Origin: Jimgerdemannia flammicorona
Lineage: Eukaryota; Mucoromycota; Endogonomycetes; Endogonales; Endogonaceae
DNA length: 21,173 bases
Reading direction: 5' to 3'
NCBI GenBank assembly: GCA_003990745.1
Contig: RBNI01001719.1
Span: 1-21,173 of the forward strand
Positions 17,530 through 21,173 of the stretch are shown here, piece by piece; position 1 is the first letter of the stretch, and every line of letters starts with the position of its first letter. The notes under the pieces are model-generated. The model saw nothing but the letters and a program-made list of their open reading frames with translations. It was not told the DNA's origin and made no database searches. Position numbers and translations under genes: made by a program.

Positions 17530-19133
17530 GATATTCAGAGAAAAAATTTAAGTTATACTATTCATAAGAAAGAAATATATATAAAATCTCCCTGTCCTAT
17601 AATTCTATACTCACTATATTGTCAGTCATATCCAGAATTCTCTCAGTTTCAAGTTTGATCCCCTCCCTCTTCTATATATCTAGAGCTACCAATATCTCCT
17701 AGAAATTCTCCTCATCTTATATCTCTATAGATGATTAATACTCCTTACACACTATCTACTATTTCACCAACCTCTTTCTTAGACACCACAAGTAAGCTAT
17801 ATATTCATTTGTAATTTCCAATAGTACTACTTCTCTATTCTCATTAACCTTATACTCTTTTGTCTCCAGCAGAGCAACTATCAACTTATTCTATATTTTA
17901 CACACTACTCTCTCTTCTCTCAAGACAGACTCCCAATATATCTTACTGATAATATAGAAGTTGATCCTTCCTAAATTATTAGCAGCAATATTCAACAGTA
18001 TCTTCCAAAGCTATTTCTTACCACTAACTCTCTCCTCTTTCAGGTCTAATCTCTAATTTCTCATCCCCTAACCTCCATCAGCTTCTGCTCTTACTAACTT
18101 ATTTCAGTCCTCCTCTAGCACCTTATTCTCCCCCCCACTGGCAGGACTCTATACTAGATGTGAGTCTCATCTGTCATTACCTCATCTTCAGCCACTATAT
18201 TTCACCCTTAAGTCATGCCTCCCTCTAAGTTCCTCCCTTGTATAGTCTCTATCTCTTTAGCCTAGGCACTGGCCCTGAAATTGACTACCTCAGCAGATTC
18301 TGCTATCTTCAGACCCCTCTTTAAATCTGCTAATAAATCCTTCTACCACTGCCTCCCTTTAGCTCTCTTTCATGCAGTCTGGTTCAGATATACTCTTTTG
18401 TCATTAATAATCTCTACTACTGTCTTAGCCTCAAAATTCTTCTATATCAAGCAAATTCTCCTCCTTCTCCAGCATCCTCTTTATTCTTGATATCTTGTAC
18501 TCTACTAGGCACTTCAGTACTACTGGCCAGTCTCTCTCTTTCCCTGACCTCTCTTTTTTCTCCAATTTCACTCAGATATTCACATTATCTATTCTGAACT
18601 CTATACTCTCCCAAACCTAGAATCTGATATCTACTACATCTCTATACTTCTTGACAGTATTGACAATCAGTCTCCTAGTCTCTTTCTTCTTTACTATAGA
18701 GATATTGCCACCACTAGCTAAACCACTTAAGGGTCTCAGTACATATATCTCACTATTAAAACTACTACTTCCCCAACTATCACCCCTTTCTTCAATATCT
18801 CTAGTATCAAATCCTTCTCCTCAAAACCCATCTCTACTCTCTCAAGTCTCTTCAGAAATCTCACCAAAGTTATCTCTTTTATTTTCTAGACCAGTAGCTC
18901 TAGAATTAGTTTATCATGACTATCAAACTCTAGAAGTATAGTGTGACTATGAATTTGAATACTAATTTCTTAAGTAATAGTATTGCTATCAGATCTATTA
19001 TACTATTGACCAAGTCTCCATATCTTATGTCACTCTTTAGCCCTATCCTGCTATCAGCTATCATATTTGGATTTTTTTTCTAGATTAGTAGTCATCTCTC
19101 TATTAGCAGTCTTTCTTCTCTCTAGCTGCTACT
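17530..19133 (-). pseudogene. Presumed LINE ORF1 region, not resolved
   Basis: This stretch continues the composition of the LINE upstream of the endonuclease. I could not follow one frame through it nor find CCHC knuckles; only fragments such as CLWCLRKR are suggestive. The + strand frames at 18,281-18,490 and 18,651-18,941 are Leu/Ser-rich shadows. Confidence 0.35.
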
Positions 19134-19141
19134 CTACCAGC

Positions 19142-19798
19142 TAGTGCTCTGAACGAGTCAATCTGGATGGGATTCGGATGGATTCGAATCCCATCCGGAT
19201 CAACTTGGATGGGATTCGAATCCCATCTGGATGGATTCGAATCAGATTCGAATCGGATTCGAATCAGCATTGTTTTGATTTCCAAATTAGACAATTAAAT
19301 GTTTACATCAATAACTTGATGAATAATCATCCAAATTTGATGATCTTGGTGTCATTTGAAAGCCCTTAATAAGGCCTTTCTAATGATACCAAGAACATTA
19401 TAATCGGATTACGTGTTGCCGAGATATTAAGGAAAACGTTCCATTTGACGAAATTTCCAAAATCGACAAATCAAAGAATTTCCAAAATCGGCGATTCAGA
19501 CGTTTTCCTTCATAACTCAGCAATGCATGATCGGATTTCAATGTTCTTGGTATCATTAGATAGGCCTTATTAAGGGCTTTCAAATAACACCAAGATCATC
19601 AAATTTGGATGATTATTCATCAAGTTATTGATGTAAACATTTAATTGTTTAATTTGGAAATCAAAACAATGGTTGATTTGAATCCGATTCGAATCCGATT
19701 CGAATCCAATTCAAATCCCATCCGAGTTGATCCGGATGGGATTCAATCCAAATCAATCCGAATCCAATCTGGATTAAATTGACTCATTAGGAGCACTA
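19142..19798. mobile_element. hAT-type foldback MITE, 657 bp, perfect 8-bp duplication
   Basis: The element is one long inverted repeat with arms of about 300 bp around a short centre (near 19,440-19,490). It begins TAGTGCTCTGAACGAG, ends GAGCACTA, and is flanked by CTACCAGC on both sides (19,134-19,141 and 19,799-19,806). An 8-bp duplication and a TAGTG-like end point to mobilisation by a hAT transposase. The subterminal parts carry repeated GATTCGAATC palindromes, five attcgaatc in the left arm and fewer in the right, plausible transposase binding sites. No coding capacity. CpG is retained, so it arrived after the LINE had been mutated. Confidence 0.85.
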
Positions 19799-19806
19799 CT
19801 ACCAGC

Positions 19807-20279
19807 CCTATCTCTATGTTCACTCTAAGCATCCTCTCTAGACTCTCTAGTCTATATCTTCTTCTTCTCCCCCTATAGCCATCTCTCTAGTCCCATCAAC
19901 TAACCCTCAGCCTTGACCTTATCAGTAAAGCTCTCTTATTACTCTCTATTCTCCAGTACCAGATCTTATACCCCCTCTACCCCCACCTCCACTTGAATGA
20001 GAGCTCAAAAGGCCCACACCCCAGCCATATCTTCTTCCCATATACTGCTAGTCAAATGCACTAGAGCCACCCTGCTCAGCACACTCCTTGGAACTCTGAA
20101 TCAATGATATGTTCTTAATACTTTTCTCTAAAAAAAGGTACAAAAGTATTGATAAATATTTATATAATATGAAATATATCAGAGAAAGGGAGATGAAAAC
20201 TACTATTTTCTCATCCTCTGATATAGTTTGTTTATTTTAGAGACAAAAAGATGAGAGAGATCTAAGAGGTATCTCAACT
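19807..20279. other. LINE remainder and AT-rich spacer
   Basis: 19,807-20,100 continues the pyrimidine-rich LINE sequence beyond the MITE. From 20,100 the composition becomes AT-rich, with a short inverted repeat AATACTTTT/AAAAGTATT at about 20,118-20,151. No gene was recognised. Confidence 0.45.
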
Positions 20280-20913
20280 TGCTCTTCTTTATCTTCTTTA
20301 TTTTCTTCTTAGATAATTCTTCTACTGGTATTTCTGGATGACCTTTCTACTGATCTTTTTCTTTTCTTAGCTGGGTAGACTGTTTTTCTAGTGATAATCT
20401 TGATTGGATATAATTCTAGATCACTGTAGTCTTCACTATTACTTTCTTCTTCAAGGTCTTCAACAGAGTGAGCTTTAGTCTTCTTGTATTAAATTGTATT
20501 CTTTTGATTTGATAGTTCTGAGTCTCTTTGATTACTTCTTCTATTGTTACATTCTATAATATAGTATCCAAACTATTGTAATGTAGCAGATATATAACTA
20601 TATAAGTATGTCAGATTTCTGTATCTTGAAAACTTGATCTTCTTTAACTCTGCAGAGTCCTCAGGATGCAGAAGTGAGTGAGTTCAAAATATATCTTCCT
20701 GCAGGCTTATTAGTTCTCTTGTTTTCTCTTTGCCTTGAACTATTTTGATCTGAGACTTTATTCACTCTACCATATTCCAATATACCAGAACTTTGTCTCC
20801 TATCTTGATAATCTTCAGGGGCTTGTGAATTTTCTCTATATTATTCCATTGTAGTGTCTGTATCTTGATTATATAATTCTCAGCCTTCTTTCTGATTTGG
20901 TGTAGTCTCTGTA
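20280..20913 (-). pseudogene. Integrase C-terminal end of a second gypsy family (fragment)
   Basis: In the - strand sense 20,913-20,762 reads RLHQIRKKAENYIIKIQTLQ then IEKIHKPLKIIKIGDKVLVY, collinear with the integrase region of the first element at about 7,300-7,440, which reads RLYQIRKKAEDYIIKSQ at the same place. After 20,762 the two diverge. The tail has PEDSAELKK and, toward 20,340, basic clusters such as RKTVYPAKKRKRSVERSSR. Stops and the LTR insertion at 20,914 make it inactive. The remainder of this element lies beyond the window on the right. Confidence 0.65.
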
Positions 20914-21173
20914 TGTAAGCGCACAACCTCCAAGCCACAGAAATCACACGCGATCTCCGAACAAATCTGGAAACCACCTGCAAGATCACGAAGCTGAGTC
21001 AAACAGAAGTCACAGTGCACAAAGCTGAGTCAATATCAAGTCACAAAACACAAGATCCACACAAATGGAATCTTACCAATCCAGAACAAATGCATATATA
21101 CCCAGCCCCGAGACGTGTCGAAACAGAGAACCAAAACAAACAACATCCACAACTCCAAACACACAAACATGAC
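20914..21173 (+). mobile_element. Second copy of the LTR insert, cut by the window end
   Basis: This starts with the same TGTAAGCGCACAACCTCC as the insert at 9,320 and stays collinear for 260 bp to the ATGAC at the start of its ORF. By eye there are about 19 substitutions and one single-base indel; all but two of the substitutions are transitions. This copy keeps CpG at sites where the other has TpG or CpA (ACGCGA against ATATGA; CGTGTCG against CATATCA), so it is the less decayed one. It too sits in a gypsy integrase/RT-type gene on the opposite strand. Confidence 0.85.

Larger units (their letters stand above)
15775..20100 (-). mobile_element. Tad-like LINE, 3'-truncated within RT
   Basis: The - strand carries a decayed non-LTR retrotransposon. 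In transcription sense: an ORF1-like region (about 20,100-17,530, interrupted by the MITE at 19,142-19,798), an endonuclease region (about 17,520-16,700) and the first part of RT (about 16,560-15,775). The sequence stops where the RT palm motif A should begin, and intact host DNA follows. The whole stretch is pyrimidine-rich on the + strand and almost free of CpG; the few + strand ORFs are products of that composition. The 5' end near 20,100 is set only by a change in composition. No zinc knuckle could be read in the ORF1 region. Confidence 0.7.

Noticed and set aside
19103..19369. Two overlapping 63-codon ORFs with DSNP-like repeats.
   Set aside because: They arise from the GATTCGAATC repeats of the MITE arm, one on each strand.

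Overview
The window looks like a transposon-packed stretch of a filamentous ascomycete genome. Signs of this are a Tad-like LINE, a Ty3/gypsy element, a hAT-type foldback MITE, short GT-AG intron structure, and repeat copies that have lost nearly all CpG and gained C-to-T type stop codons (RIP-like decay or methyl-cytosine deamination). One small unmutated island (about 14,637-15,775) carries a two-exon gene for a small secreted protein with the look of a plant-pathogen effector candidate. That would fit a TE-rich biotroph such as a powdery mildew, but the species cannot be fixed from sequence alone.

Layout. 1-1,120: two LINE 3' ends in tandem on the + strand, each with the same terminal sequence and a poly(A) tail. 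1,121-5,187: very AT-rich ground holding a decayed relative of the hAT MITE (1,167-1,379), two protein-like minisatellites (about 1,940-2,545 and 3,590-4,620) and between them a + strand relic reading frame (2,681-3,541) with about 16 stops but no frameshift. 5,188-14,555: a Ty3/gypsy element on the - strand in the order gag, protease, dUTPase, reverse transcriptase, RNase H, integrase, 3' LTR, all inactivated. A 2,033-bp insert (9,320-11,352) with 5-bp CTGAT target duplications splits its reverse transcriptase. The insert has the ends of a solo LTR, but carries a 366-codon frame in its U3-like part. 14,494-14,636: a 143-bp palindrome made of two opposed LTR ends, which is also the border between mutated and intact DNA. 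14,819-15,324: the secreted-protein gene. About 15,780-20,100: a LINE on the - strand with AP-endonuclease and RT regions, cut off inside RT and carrying a 657-bp hAT foldback MITE with a perfect 8-bp duplication. 20,280-20,913: the integrase end of a second gypsy family, interrupted at 20,914 by a second copy of the LTR insert, which runs off the window exactly at its ORF start codon.

Read as history: the LINEs and gypsy elements came first and were mutated. The LTR insert and the MITE then landed inside them and still keep CpG. The secreted-protein gene sits between two wrecked elements. No rRNA, tRNA or CRISPR array was seen. Apart from the secreted-protein gene I find no intact cellular gene. 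All domain calls are from reading translations by eye; no database search was run.
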